Of a stretch of DNA of 64,000 bases, positions 33,965-42,607 are shown piece by piece. The DNA is taken from positions 4,000,001 through 4,064,000 of the forward strand of contig NZ_CP116413.1 of NCBI RefSeq assembly GCF_030064675.1, written 5' to 3'. The notes under the pieces are model-generated. The model did not search any database and was not told where the DNA came from. It saw only the letters and a list, made by a program, of their open reading frames with translations. The position numbers and the translations under genes are program-made. Position 1 is the stretch's first letter. Every line of letters begins with the position of its first letter. This DNA comes from Crossiella sp. CA-258035 (GTDB lineage: Bacteria > Actinomycetota > Actinomycetes > Mycobacteriales > Pseudonocardiaceae).

Positions 33965-35169
33965 CGGCCCGTCTCCACGATGTGGCTGGCCTTGCCGCTG
34001 ACGGTCAGCGTCCTGGCGCGGCGCAGGTTGTCGTTGTAGTCGATCTCGTACACCTCTCCCGAGCCCGGGTTGTTGACGTAGGCGCGGGTGGTGTCGACCT
34101 GGATGCCCGGGGTGGCGAGCGCGGTCGCCTCCGGCGGCATCAGCTGGGTGCGCGCCCGCTCCGCGCCGGTGGCGGCGTCGAAGGCGCGCAGCACCCCGTC
34201 CCTGGTCAGCGCCAGCACCGGAGCGCCCTCGCCGACGGCGTTCACCGCGGCCAGCGGACCGGTTTCCAGGTGCCGCCAGGTCCGCCGGGCGGCGTCGAGC
34301 ACCCACACGCCACGCTCCCCGGCCGGGGCGGCGAGCGTGGCGCTGCCCGGCCGGTGGGTGAACCGGGTGGCGCGTTCGGCCGGGCCGACCTGGCGCGGGT
34401 ACGGGATCTTCTCGCCGGTGAACGTGCCGTCCTTCTCGGTCACCAGCAGCGCGCCGTCCGCGCAGCCGAAGACGACCCCGCGCCGGGTGACCGCCTGCCC
34501 CTGGAGCTCCGGGCAGGGTGCCGCGATCTCGGCGACCGGATTGCCCTGCCGGTCGTGCACCCGGACGCCGCGCGCGTGCCGCTGCCCCGGCTCGGCCACC
34601 GAGGCCAGCACGCGCTCGCGGTAGGGCACCGCGGTGCTCGGGTGCGCCCTGCGGACGATCTTGCCCAACTCGGCCACGGAACCCTTGTCCAGCTTCGCCC
34701 GGTCGAGCAGAGTCGTTGTGCCGTCGGGGAAGGACACCGCCGAGACCACCGGATCGCTGAGCGCGGCCAGCGGCTCCTTGCCCGGCACCACTCCGACCTC
34801 GCGGGCCGGGGCGCGGTAGTAGTGCACGTGGTCGCCGTGGTCGACCATCCAGGAACCGCTGTCGACCACGCGCACCGACTCGTCCCGGCCGGTCAGGTAG
34901 CCGAACCGGCCGTCGCCGAGGATGCCGCGTACGCCATCCACCCGCCCGGCGGGCACGGTCTTCTCGGTGATCAGGTCGAGCACCTGCACCGCGCCGGTGT
35001 CCGCGTCGGCCACCACCAGCCGGGACTGCGCCTCGGCGGTCTCCTCGGCGCCTTCGACGTAGCCGTGCGGCACGTCCCCGGTGGTGCTTTCGGGCCGCGC
35101 GCCGCAGGCTGCCAGCAGCAGGGCGGCGACGGCGAGCAAGCCTGCGCCGCGGCAGGTCCTCAGTGTCAT
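33961..35169 (-). CDS. aztD: AztD-like zinc metallochaperone lipoprotein (first copy)
   Basis: A 402-residue lipoprotein (LLLAAC lipobox, Cys22) with a beta-propeller body. The cluster DHGDHVHYYRAP (His111, 114, 116) is the likely zinc-binding site. ATG 35169 directly precedes the signal peptide; an in-frame TTG at 35199 would add ten unconserved residues. The order aztB-aztD-aztC-aztD2 places a chaperone on each side of the substrate-binding protein. Confidence 0.82.
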   Translation of the reverse strand: MTLRTCRGAGLLAVAALLLAACGARPESTTGDVPHGYVEGAEETAEAQSRLVVADADTGAVQVLDLITEKTVPAGRVDGVRGILGDGRFGYLTGRDESVRVVDSGSWMVDHGDHVHYYRAPAREVGVVPGKEPLAALSDPVVSAVSFPDGTTTLLDRAKLDKGSVAELGKIVRRAHPSTAVPYRERVLASVAEPGQRHARGVRVHDRQGNPVAEIAAPCPELQGQAVTRRGVVFGCADGALLVTEKDGTFTGEKIPYPRQVGPAERATRFTHRPGSATLAAPAGERGVWVLDAARRTWRHLETGPLAAVNAVGEGAPVLALTRDGVLRAFDAATGAERARTQLMPPEATALATPGIQVDTTRAYVNNPGSGEVYEIDYNDNLRRARTLTVSGKASHIVETGR

Positions 35170-35212
35170 GGTGCACGCTCGATCTCGGTTGGGGGACAAC
35201 GGATGTGCGGGC

Positions 35213-36034
35213 TCAGGCGCGGGCGGGCCGGAGGGCGGAGAGCCCGGCGGAGAGGAAGAACAGCAGGACCGCGCTGACCGCGATGCTCGCGCCGGCCGCG
35301 GTGCCCCCGTGCCAGGAGACGAGCAGCCCGATCAGGGTGGCCAGGCTGCCCAGCAGCGCGGCCAGCAGCATGATCGTGCTGATCCGCCGCGCCCAGAACG
35401 TCGCGGCCGCCGCCGGCGCGATGAGCAGGCCGAAGACCAGCAGCGTGCCGACCACGCGGAAGGAGGCGACGATGGTCAGCGTCACCAGCGCCAGCAGCAG
35501 CGCGTTCGCCAGCCCTGGACGCAGGCCCAGGGTGCGAGCCTTGCGGGCGTCGAAGGTGAGCGCGACGAAGGACCGGTGCCCCAGCGCGGCCACCACCGCC
35601 ACCAGCGTCAGCGCTGCGGCCAGACCCGCCAGGTCACCCGCGCCGACCGCGAGCACGTCGCCGAAGAGGAACCCGGTGAGGTCGACCGCGAAGGACCGGG
35701 AGTGCGAGACGATGATCACCCCGGTGGCCAGCATGCCCACGAACAGCAGCCCGATGCCGGTGTCCTGGGACAGCCGCCGGGAGCGGCCCAGCGCGGTGAG
35801 CCCCAGCGCCATCACGCCTGCGCTGAGCAGGGCCCCGATCACCAGGTTCACCCCGGCCAGCGAGGCGAGCGCGATCCCCGGCAGCATCCCGTGCGAGAGC
35901 GCGTCGCCGATGAAGGCCATGCCGCGCAGCACCACCCAGGTGCCAACGATTGCGCAGGCCACCGAGACGAGCACCCCGGCCACCAGCGCCCGCTGCACGA
36001 AGGACACCTCGAAGGGGATGAGCAACCAGTCCAC
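35213..36034 (-). CDS. aztB: Zinc ABC transporter permease AztB
   Basis: A 273-residue ABC-3 family permease with about eight to nine membrane segments; VVLRGMAFIGDALSHGMLPG and GLLIAPAAAATFW are family hallmarks. Starts at 36064 (ATG), 36043 (GTG) and 36034 (GTG) are in frame. I chose 36034 because a -10 TATAGT (36047-36042) ends 7 bases before it and a -35-like TTGGAA lies 16 bases further up, predicting a leaderless mRNA. Homologs also begin at the WLLIPFEVSFVQRAL block. The longer starts would place the promoter inside the gene. Confidence 0.88.
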   Translation of the reverse strand: MDWLLIPFEVSFVQRALVAGVLVSVACAIVGTWVVLRGMAFIGDALSHGMLPGIALASLAGVNLVIGALLSAGVMALGLTALGRSRRLSQDTGIGLLFVGMLATGVIIVSHSRSFAVDLTGFLFGDVLAVGAGDLAGLAAALTLVAVVAALGHRSFVALTFDARKARTLGLRPGLANALLLALVTLTIVASFRVVGTLLVFGLLIAPAAAATFWARRISTIMLLAALLGSLATLIGLLVSWHGGTAAGASIAVSAVLLFFLSAGLSALRPARA

Positions 36035-36041
36035 GCTGCTC

Positions 36042-36069
36042 ACTATAGTGGCAATGATTTTCATTCCAA
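36042..36069 (-). promoter_or_regulatory. aztB promoter
   Basis: On the minus strand TTGGAA (36069-36064), a 16-base spacer and TATAGT (36047-36042) form a promoter whose start point falls at the GTG of aztB. CACTATAGTG (36041-36050) is itself palindromic and also offers a -10 on the plus strand for aztA. Confidence 0.55.
36049..36063. promoter_or_regulatory. Zur-box-like operator
   Basis: TGGCAATGATTTTCA matches the Zur-type palindrome TGAAAATGATTTTCA at 13 of 15 positions. It lies in the spacer of the aztB promoter and about 19 bases before the aztA ATG, so zinc-bound Zur could shut both directions. Confidence 0.65.
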
Positions 36070-36081
36070 AGAGTGGTGGAC

Positions 36082-36792
36082 ATGAGCGAGTACGCGACGG
36101 CGATCACACTGCGTGAAGTCAGCGCCAGCTACGGGCGGCAGGAGGTGCTGCGCGGCATCACCGCGGCGGTGCCAGAGGCACGGGTCACCGCGATCGTGGG
36201 CCCGAACGGGGCCGGGAAGTCCTCCCTGCTCAACGTGATCGCCGGCGTGCTGCCCACGACCTCGGGCACCCTGACGACCAGCGGTTCCGGCCGCCCCGCC
36301 TACGTGACCCAGCACAGCGAGGTCTCCGGCACCCTGCCCATCACCGTGCGCGCCGCGGTGACCATGGGCCGGTGGGCGCACCGGCGGCCGTGGCACCGGC
36401 TGACCAGGCAGGACCGGGAGGTGGTCGAGGAATGCCTGGCGCGGCTGGACATCACCGCGATCGCCGGCCGCAGGCTGGGCACCCTCTCCGGCGGGCAGCG
36501 CCAGCGCGCGCTCGTCGCCCAGGGCCTGGCCCAGCAGTCCGATCTGCTGCTGCTCGACGAGCCGTCCGCGGGCCTGGACCTCCAGGCCCAGGCCCGCATC
36601 GAGGACGCGCTCGACGAGGCCCGCCGCGAGGGCGTGACCGTGCTGCGCGTCACCCACGACCTCACCGCCGCCGGCCGCGCCGACCACTGCCTGCTGCTCG
36701 GGGCGGGCGCACTCGTCGCCGAGGGGACGCCGAGCACGGTGCTCACCCCGGAGCGGGTCGCCACGGCGTGGGGTGTGCCGCAGGTTCGGTGA
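36082..36792 (+). CDS. aztA: Zinc ABC transporter ATPase AztA
   Basis: A 236-residue ATPase. Walker A is VGPNGAGKSSLLNV, the signature is TLSGGQRQRALVAQG, Walker B is LLLLDEPSAGLD, and the switch His is in RVTHDLTAAG. ATG 36082 begins the conserved domain; a GTG at 36073 is the alternative. It is divergent from the aztB operon and shares its Zur-like box. Confidence 0.92.
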   Translation: MSEYATAITLREVSASYGRQEVLRGITAAVPEARVTAIVGPNGAGKSSLLNVIAGVLPTTSGTLTTSGSGRPAYVTQHSEVSGTLPITVRAAVTMGRWAHRRPWHRLTRQDREVVEECLARLDITAIAGRRLGTLSGGQRQRALVAQGLAQQSDLLLLDEPSAGLDLQAQARIEDALDEARREGVTVLRVTHDLTAAGRADHCLLLGAGALVAEGTPSTVLTPERVATAWGVPQVR

Positions 36793-37965
36793 TCATGGCG
36801 TGGGGAGCGGGTTCTCCCCGAGCAGCCGGACTCCGTTCGCCGATGAGCGTTTCACTGCGTCGAAGCCCTCCTCGACCATGTGCCGCTCGTAGTCCCGCAC
36901 GACGTCCACCAGCGAGGTGCCTGGCGCGGCGTTGGCCAGCGCGGCCGAGAGCGCGGCCGCGTCCCGCAGCGCCATGTTCGCACCGGCGCCGGCTGCCGGA
37001 CTCATCGCGTGGATGGCGTCGCCGAGCAGGGTGACGTTGGAACTGGCCCACGGCGACAGCGGAACGCTGCTGCGCACCCTGATCGGATAGAGCGTCGAGG
37101 TGTCCCATTCCGTGACGATGCGCCGCAGCACGGGATGCCACCCGGTGATCTGGTCGAGCACGACCTCGCGCAACCGGGTGCCCGGCGCCGTGCGCAGGTC
37201 CTCCTCGGACAGGCCCAGCGACTCGCGGCGTCGCCCGAACATGACCGCGAGGCTGTCCGGTGCCAGCTCCAGCCGGGCCGCCGCCGCGCGTGGCCGTTCC
37301 CGGTACTCCACCGGCGCGATGCCGAGGAACCGTTGCCCCGGCCCGGAAACGGAGTTGAAGACGCTGATCATCGCGGGCGGCAGGGCGGCGCGCAGTGCCG
37401 GAGTCAGCGGCACCCGCCCGTAGATCAACCGCACCCCCGAGTCGACCACCCGGGCCTGCGGGAGGCGCTGCGCCCGGATCACCGACCCGATGCCGTCCGC
37501 GCCCACCAGCAACGTGCCCTGCCTGGCCGAGCCGTCCGCGAAGTGGGCCGTGACCACCTCCCCATCGGCCTGGTAGCCCACACACCGGCGGCCGAACTCC
37601 ACGACGTTGTCCAGGCCGCGCAGGAGCACCTGGCGCAGCACATGCCGGTCGAGCACAACGGGCGCTGGCAGAAGATCCGCGGCCAGCTCGAACACCGCGG
37701 TCTGCCGCAGTTGCTCGTCGAAGCCGGTCACCCGCGGCGCCGGACGGCCGGCGATTGCCCCGATGAGCGCGAACAGCTCCGGCGGCAGGCTGGCGGCGAG
37801 TGCCCTGTGGCCCTGCGCGTCGAGGTGCAGCCGATGCCCCTGCGCGCGGACGACCGGTGAGACATCGCGTTCATAGACGGCGACGCTGATTCCCGCGCGG
37901 CGCAAGCCCTGCGCCAGACAAAGGCCGCCGAGACCGGCGCCGATCACGATCACATGCTGAGTCAA
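36793..37965 (-). CDS. FAD-dependent monooxygenase
   Basis: A 390-residue flavoprotein monooxygenase. GAGLGGLCLAQGLRRAG is the FAD-binding loop, LLVGADGIGSVIR the DG motif, and VTLLGDAIHAMSPAAGAGAN the GD motif. The chain ends soon after, without the C-terminal domain of the enzyme at 8009, placing it in the shorter PHBH-like group that hydroxylates small aromatics or tailors natural products. It abuts aztA convergently. No redox partner is needed beyond NAD(P)H. Confidence 0.9.
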   Translation of the reverse strand: MTQHVIVIGAGLGGLCLAQGLRRAGISVAVYERDVSPVVRAQGHRLHLDAQGHRALAASLPPELFALIGAIAGRPAPRVTGFDEQLRQTAVFELAADLLPAPVVLDRHVLRQVLLRGLDNVVEFGRRCVGYQADGEVVTAHFADGSARQGTLLVGADGIGSVIRAQRLPQARVVDSGVRLIYGRVPLTPALRAALPPAMISVFNSVSGPGQRFLGIAPVEYRERPRAAAARLELAPDSLAVMFGRRRESLGLSEEDLRTAPGTRLREVVLDQITGWHPVLRRIVTEWDTSTLYPIRVRSSVPLSPWASSNVTLLGDAIHAMSPAAGAGANMALRDAAALSAALANAAPGTSLVDVVRDYERHMVEEGFDAVKRSSANGVRLLGENPLPTP

Positions 37966-38321
37966 GACAGACCTCGCCAGAGTCGGGTAACGACTCCCAC
38001 CTCCCTGCCACGGTGCGGCAGGGAACCCATCAGCGAGGCCAAAGCCCTTGAGGACTCAGCGAGCCCTCCGGTGAGAAGACACCGCGAGCCTACCGAAACA
38101 GACCGTGCCGCTCCTCTTCGCGGGCTGACCGGTTGCTGCCACCGTCGTCATTGCCCGCGCTTGTGGGTGTACGAGCAAGCGATGATCGCGTGGAGGCGGC
38201 GGCGTGCGGCGAGTACGGCGAGCAATGCGGAGGGGCAGATCATGCGCATGCGGAACCTGGACCCGAGTTTGATCGGCACCAAGTTCTTTCCCAACCTCTC
38301 TGTGCGAGAACACCGGTGACC
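37966..38321. other. Intergenic region with one doubtful short ORF
   Basis: Most of these 356 bases hold nothing I can support. A 25-codon frame at 38242-38319 (MRMRNLDPSLIGTKFFPN...) has a good GGAGGGG ribosome site and ends beside the next small gene, but it has no family. Confidence 0.35.
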
Positions 38322-38462
38322 ATGTGGCTGCTCATCGGCGCGGCGGTGGTGCTCCTGCTCGCAGTGCTCGCCCGGCGTTGGATCATCCGCATGCTGGTCG
38401 CCCACGCCTCCATGCGCAACGACGGCATCGGCCACCCCCGCGCGCCTGTTGTGACCTGCTGA
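38322..38462 (+). CDS. Small single-pass membrane protein
   Basis: A 46-residue protein: MWLLIGAAVVLLLAVLARRW forms one N-terminal membrane helix with a positively charged cytoplasmic flank, followed by a short hydrophilic tail. GTG at 38316 is an alternative start. It lies 30 bases upstream of the STAS gene on the same strand. No homolog is recognised; the clear membrane segment is the only support. Confidence 0.4.
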   Translation: MWLLIGAAVVLLLAVLARRWIIRMLVAHASMRNDGIGHPRAPVVTC

Positions 38463-38492
38463 GAGCGGTCACTGATCCGGTAGGGTCCAGCC

Positions 38493-38891
38493 GTGAGTCA
38501 GCCACCGCACGCTGAGCCGTCACCACCAGGGCTGGACATCGTCCGCCATGTGGTGGCCGGAACCGTCGTGATCTCGGTCGTCGGCGACGTCGACACCGAC
38601 ACCGCGCCGGCGCTGCACGCCGCGGCGGTCAGCGCCATCGACGACACCACGGGCGAGGACTGCATCCTGGACCTGACCGAGGTCAGCTTCCTCAACTCGA
38701 CCGGCCTCACGGCCTTGGTGGAGGCCACCGGCCGTGCGGAAGCGCGACGGGAACCGCTGCGCATCGTCGTGGACTCCAACCGCCCGGTCATCCGGCCGAT
38801 CGAGCTCACCGGCCTGGACCAGCTGCTCCGGCTGTACCACACCGTCGAGGAAGCCCTGACCGCCGGAAACCAGTCGCACCACAAGAGCTGA
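38493..38891 (+). CDS. STAS-domain anti-sigma factor antagonist
   Basis: A 132-residue RsbV-type protein: GTVVISVVGDVDTDTAPALH, then CILDLTEVSFLNSTGLTALV with the Ser/Thr phosphorylation region, then PVIRPIELTGLDQLLRLY. It is a second free antagonist besides the one at 30566, with only modest similarity to it. Its cognate kinase is not local, apart from the fusion protein at 26317. Confidence 0.9.
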   Translation: MSQPPHAEPSPPGLDIVRHVVAGTVVISVVGDVDTDTAPALHAAAVSAIDDTTGEDCILDLTEVSFLNSTGLTALVEATGRAEARREPLRIVVDSNRPVIRPIELTGLDQLLRLYHTVEEALTAGNQSHHKS

Positions 38892-38907
38892 TCTCGCCGG
38901 CTCTGCC

Positions 38908-39558
38908 TCACCTCGGCCGGTCGGCGCGCAGTGCCAGCTGGGTGCGGTTGGCACATCGCAGCCGCGTCATGAGGCGGGACACATGTCCCTTCACCGTGCC
39001 CTCGCTCAGGTACAGCCGGGTGGCGATGTCGGCGTTGGACAGTCCTTCGGCCAGCAGCGTGAGCACGGCGCGTTCCCGTTCGCTGAGCGCCTCCAGCTCC
39101 GGGTCGGCGCGCCTCGGTGGTTCGCCGGCCCGGTGCTGGCGCAACCGGCCCAGTGCTTCGGGGGAGAGCACCGACGTGCCGGTCGCCGCGGCCAGCACCA
39201 GTGGCACCAGCTGCCCCGGCGGGGTGGTCTTGAGCAGGAAGCCGTGCGCGCCGGCATCCAGCGCGGCGAGCACGTGCTCGTCGGTGTCGAAGGTGGTCAT
39301 CGCGACCACAGCCGGGGGATCGGGCAGTGCGCTGATCTCGCGGGTCGCGCTGATCCCGTCCAGCTCCGGCATGCGCAGGTCCATCAGCACCACCGCGGGC
39401 CGGTGCCTGCGGACCGCCGCGATGCCCGCCGCGCCGTCGTGGGCCACCGCGACCACGGTGATCTCGCCGGTGGCCGAGAGGATGGTGCGCAGGAACTCAC
39501 AGACCATGGGCTCGTCATCCACCACCACGACCGGCACCGGTCCGGAACGCGTGCTCAC
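38908..39558 (-). CDS. NarL/LuxR-type response regulator
   Basis: A 216-residue response regulator. The acidic pocket is VVVDDEPMVCEFL, the phosphoacceptor Asp is in VLMDLRMPELDG, the switch Thr in MTTFDTDEH and the Lys in FLLKTTPPGQL. The LuxR helix-turn-helix is LSERERAVLTLLAEGLSNAD and LSEGTVKGHVSRLM. It overlaps the histidine kinase gene by 4 bases. Confidence 0.93.
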   Translation of the reverse strand: MSTRSGPVPVVVVDDEPMVCEFLRTILSATGEITVVAVAHDGAAGIAAVRRHRPAVVLMDLRMPELDGISATREISALPDPPAVVAMTTFDTDEHVLAALDAGAHGFLLKTTPPGQLVPLVLAAATGTSVLSPEALGRLRQHRAGEPPRRADPELEALSERERAVLTLLAEGLSNADIATRLYLSEGTVKGHVSRLMTRLRCANRTQLALRADRPR

Positions 39559-40745
39559 TGCTGGTCCACCGTCCCCGTAAGGTCTCGCTCATCGCGTTTG
39601 GCAGCGCCGCCCACGGGCAGGCTGACACGCAGAGCGTAGCCACCGTCCGAAGTGGACTCGTGTTCGCAGGTCCCGCCGAGCACGGCCACGCTCCGGCTCA
39701 GCCCCGCCAGTCCGCGACCGGAGCCAGGGCCGGGGTCGGCTCCGCCAGGTCCGTTGCGCACCAGCACGTCCACGGTGTCACCGACGGTGATCCGCACCTG
39801 CGTGGGTGCGCCGGGGGCGTGCCGTCTGGTGTTGGTCAGACCTTCCCGCACCACCTGGTCCACGGTGCGGGCCAGGGCGAGGGGCAACCGGTCCAGATCA
39901 CCGGTGAGGTCCAGTCGCACGTCCTGCCCGGCGGCGCGCGCCTCGGCCACCAGGGTGTGCGGCGTCGGAGTGGCCGGCTCCGGCGGGCTGAGCAGGTCGA
40001 GCAGCTTGCGCAGCTCGGCCAGGCCCTCGGTGCCCAGCCGGCTCATCCGCTCGGCGGCGGCGCGGGCGGGCGCCTCGGTGGTGGTGACGGTCAACGCGTT
40101 GGCGTGCAACACCAGCAGGGTCAGCACGTGCCCCAGGCTGTCGTGGATCTCGGTGGCCACCCGTTGCCGCTCCTGTTCCCTGGCCCGCCTGGCCACCTCG
40201 GCCCGGTCCCTGGCCAGCGCGGCCACCCGGTCCCGTCGCGCACGTTGCAACCTGGCGGCCAGACTGACCGCCACGCCACCCAGGATCGGGGTGGCCGTGT
40301 TGGCCAGCAGGTTCAGCACGGACGGGCCCGCGCCGTCCAGCACCGTGTGCACGACCGCGGCCAGCGGATAACCGAAGGCGAACGCCGCGGCGATCCGCAG
40401 CTGGCCCGGCGTGCGCGCGTGCTCCACGGTGAGCACCGTGGCCCATGTCAGGCTGACCGGGACCCACGGCACCCCCTGGGCGATCAGCAGCGGCCGCCAC
40501 GGGGAGTCCAGCAGCAGCAACGAGGTCGCGACCACCGTCACCGCCGCCATGGCCAGATGTGGCGAGGTGCGGAACCGGCTGACCACGGCGGTCGCGGCCA
40601 GCTGCGCGGCCAGCCCGAGCGCGATCGGCACTGCCCGGGAGCCGGGCGGGCCGGGCAGCACCACGAGCCCGAACCACGCGCCGAGCACGGCCAGCAGCGT
40701 CATGACCAGCGGCAGCCAGCGGACCAGGCGGGAGTTCTCGACCAC
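39555..40745 (-). CDS. Sensor histidine kinase (HisKA_3 type)
   Basis: A 396-residue kinase. About five to six membrane segments occupy residues 5-160 with no sizeable outer domain. The phosphoacceptor His is in VATEIHDSLGHVLTLLVLHA, the N box is VREGLTNTRRHAPGA, and the G box is GSGRGLAGL. It pairs with the response regulator through a 4-base overlap. GTG 40745 precedes the first membrane helix. Kinases of this form often sense envelope stress or membrane drugs. Confidence 0.9.
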   Translation of the reverse strand: MVENSRLVRWLPLVMTLLAVLGAWFGLVVLPGPPGSRAVPIALGLAAQLAATAVVSRFRTSPHLAMAAVTVVATSLLLLDSPWRPLLIAQGVPWVPVSLTWATVLTVEHARTPGQLRIAAAFAFGYPLAAVVHTVLDGAGPSVLNLLANTATPILGGVAVSLAARLQRARRDRVAALARDRAEVARRAREQERQRVATEIHDSLGHVLTLLVLHANALTVTTTEAPARAAAERMSRLGTEGLAELRKLLDLLSPPEPATPTPHTLVAEARAAGQDVRLDLTGDLDRLPLALARTVDQVVREGLTNTRRHAPGAPTQVRITVGDTVDVLVRNGPGGADPGPGSGRGLAGLSRSVAVLGGTCEHESTSDGGYALRVSLPVGGAAKRDERDLTGTVDQQ

Positions 40746-40796
40746 TGCGTGATGGTAGGTCGACCGGCCCCGCGTGCGCCGTCCGCGCCCCAGGAC

Positions 40797-40831
40797 CTGA
40801 CTTTCGTCGCACCAGCACTGACTTTCGTCGC
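40797..40831. repeat. Direct repeat upstream of the two-component operon
   Basis: CTGACTTTCGTCGC occurs at 40797-40810 and again at 40818-40831, a 21-base period, which is two helical turns. It lies 52 bases upstream of the kinase start and about 110 bases before the divergent carboxylesterase ATG. It is a candidate binding site for the response regulator. Confidence 0.6.
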
Positions 40832-40941
40832 GCGAGGCTGACCGAGCGGCACGCCAGGCCCGGCCCTTCGCCACTGGTGGTGGCGGTGACCGGGCAGCAG
40901 GCTGGGTGACCCAGGAGAGCCGATCGGAAGGGGGAACCGCG

Positions 40942-42579
40942 ATGGTCAGGTGGCGACTCGCGGCGGTGGTCACGACGGTGGTGGCAGGAGTGGCGGCAGG
41001 GCTGCCGACGGAAACATCGACGGCCGCCGGTCACCTAGCGGGAGACACCGTGCGCACCACCGCGGGGCTTGTCCGTGGCGTGGTGGACGACCACGTGCGC
41101 CGGTTCACCGGAGTGCCCTATGCCGCGCCGCCGGTGGGCGGGCTGCGCTGGCGCGCGCCACAACCGGTGCGGCCGTGGCCGGGGGTACGGGACGCTGGCA
41201 AGTTCGCGCTGCCGTGCCGGCAGGCCGTGGGCGAGATCCAGCACAGCAGCGAGGACTGCCTGCACCTGAACGTGACCACACCGCTGCACGGGCACCGGCC
41301 GAAGCCGGTCATGGTGTGGCTGCACGGCGGCGGCAACTTCGGCGGCACCGGCAACGAGGTCGATGCCCGACGGATGGTCACCAGCGGCGACGTCGTGGTG
41401 GTGACGATCAACTACCGGCTCGGCGTGTTCGGCTTCTTCGGCCACCCCGGGCTGGCCGACTCAGGCTCCTTCGGGCTGCTGGACCAGCAGGCGGCGCTGC
41501 GCTGGGTGCGGGACAACGCCGCGGCCTTCGGCGGCGATCCGCACAACGTGACCCTGTTCGGGGAGTCCGCGGGCGGTATCGACGGCTGCGCCCACCTGAC
41601 CTCGCCAGGTGCGCTCGGCCTGTTCGACAAGGTGATCCTGCAAAGTGGCAGCTGCTCCTTCCCCGGCTGGGGGATCGTGCCGGAGAGCTGGGGCACGACG
41701 CCGGAACCTGCCCGTGCCGCGGGCAAGGCGCGCTCTTACTGGCCACCCCGGGACGAGGTGGTGGCCAGCGGTGCCCAGGCGGCCGCCGAGCTGGGCTGCC
41801 CGGCCGGGCCCGGCGCGCTGGACTGCCTGCGCGAACTGCCGGCGGAAGCGTTGCTGGGCAGGATGACCGAGTTCGGCGCACCGGCGGCCGGCACCGCCAC
41901 ACTGCCGCTGGACCCCGGCCACGCGGTCGCGGCCGGGGCCTTCCACCGGGTGCCGGTGCTCACCGGGCACACCCGCGACGAGGCCCGGCTGGTCACCGCC
42001 TGGTCCGAGCTGCCCGACAAGCCGATCACCGAGAAGCGCTTCCACGCACTCACCGAGCAGGCCTTCGGCGGACACGCCGAACTCGTGCGGCGACATTATC
42101 CGCTGCCGGACTACGACAGCCCCGCGCTGGCCTGGGCGGCGTTGGACACCGACCGCGGCATGGCCTGCCCGCAGCTGCGGGACGCCCGCGCGTTCGCCGC
42201 CCGGATGCCTGCCTACGCCTACGAGTTCGCCGACCGCACCGCACCCCCGTACGCACCGCTGCCGCCGGGTTCGATGCCCGACGGCGCCGGGCACGGCGCG
42301 GAACTGACCTACCTGTTCGACATGGCCGGAAAACCGGTGGACTGGAACGGAAAACTGGTGCCGCACACCGAACCCCAGCGGGCGCTGGCTGCCACCATGA
42401 TCGGCTATTGGACCCGGTTCGCGCGCACCGGTGATCCCAACGGGCAGGCCCCGCCCTGGGTGCCGGTGGACCGGGACGCCCCGCGCTCCCAGGAGTTCCG
42501 CACCGGCGCCGGCGGTGTCGGGCCGGTGGACGCCTGGCGCGCCCATCAATGCGCCTTCTGGGACACCATCGATGCCTGA
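40942..42579 (+). CDS. Secreted type-B carboxylesterase
   Basis: A 545-residue protein with an N-terminal signal peptide (WRLAAVVTTVVAGVAAGL, cleavage near 30). Carboxylesterase motifs: FTGVPYAAPPVGGLRW, SSEDCLHLNV, oxyanion WLHGGGNFGG, nucleophile FGESAGG, acid in TGHTRDEARL, and catalytic His in GAGHGAELTYLFD. ATG 40942 follows GAAGGGGG. Family members hydrolyse a range of esters outside the cell. The divergent two-component system may control it. Confidence 0.92.
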   Translation: MVRWRLAAVVTTVVAGVAAGLPTETSTAAGHLAGDTVRTTAGLVRGVVDDHVRRFTGVPYAAPPVGGLRWRAPQPVRPWPGVRDAGKFALPCRQAVGEIQHSSEDCLHLNVTTPLHGHRPKPVMVWLHGGGNFGGTGNEVDARRMVTSGDVVVVTINYRLGVFGFFGHPGLADSGSFGLLDQQAALRWVRDNAAAFGGDPHNVTLFGESAGGIDGCAHLTSPGALGLFDKVILQSGSCSFPGWGIVPESWGTTPEPARAAGKARSYWPPRDEVVASGAQAAAELGCPAGPGALDCLRELPAEALLGRMTEFGAPAAGTATLPLDPGHAVAAGAFHRVPVLTGHTRDEARLVTAWSELPDKPITEKRFHALTEQAFGGHAELVRRHYPLPDYDSPALAWAALDTDRGMACPQLRDARAFAARMPAYAYEFADRTAPPYAPLPPGSMPDGAGHGAELTYLFDMAGKPVDWNGKLVPHTEPQRALAATMIGYWTRFARTGDPNGQAPPWVPVDRDAPRSQEFRTGAGGVGPVDAWRAHQCAFWDTIDA

Positions 42580-42607
42580 GGTGTCCACTGTGGAGGGTGT
42601 GCGGCCG

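Noticed and set aside
37954-38319. 121-codon plus-strand frame
   Set aside because: Most of it overlaps the monooxygenase start antisense and shows no domain. Only the last 25 codons have a usable ribosome site.
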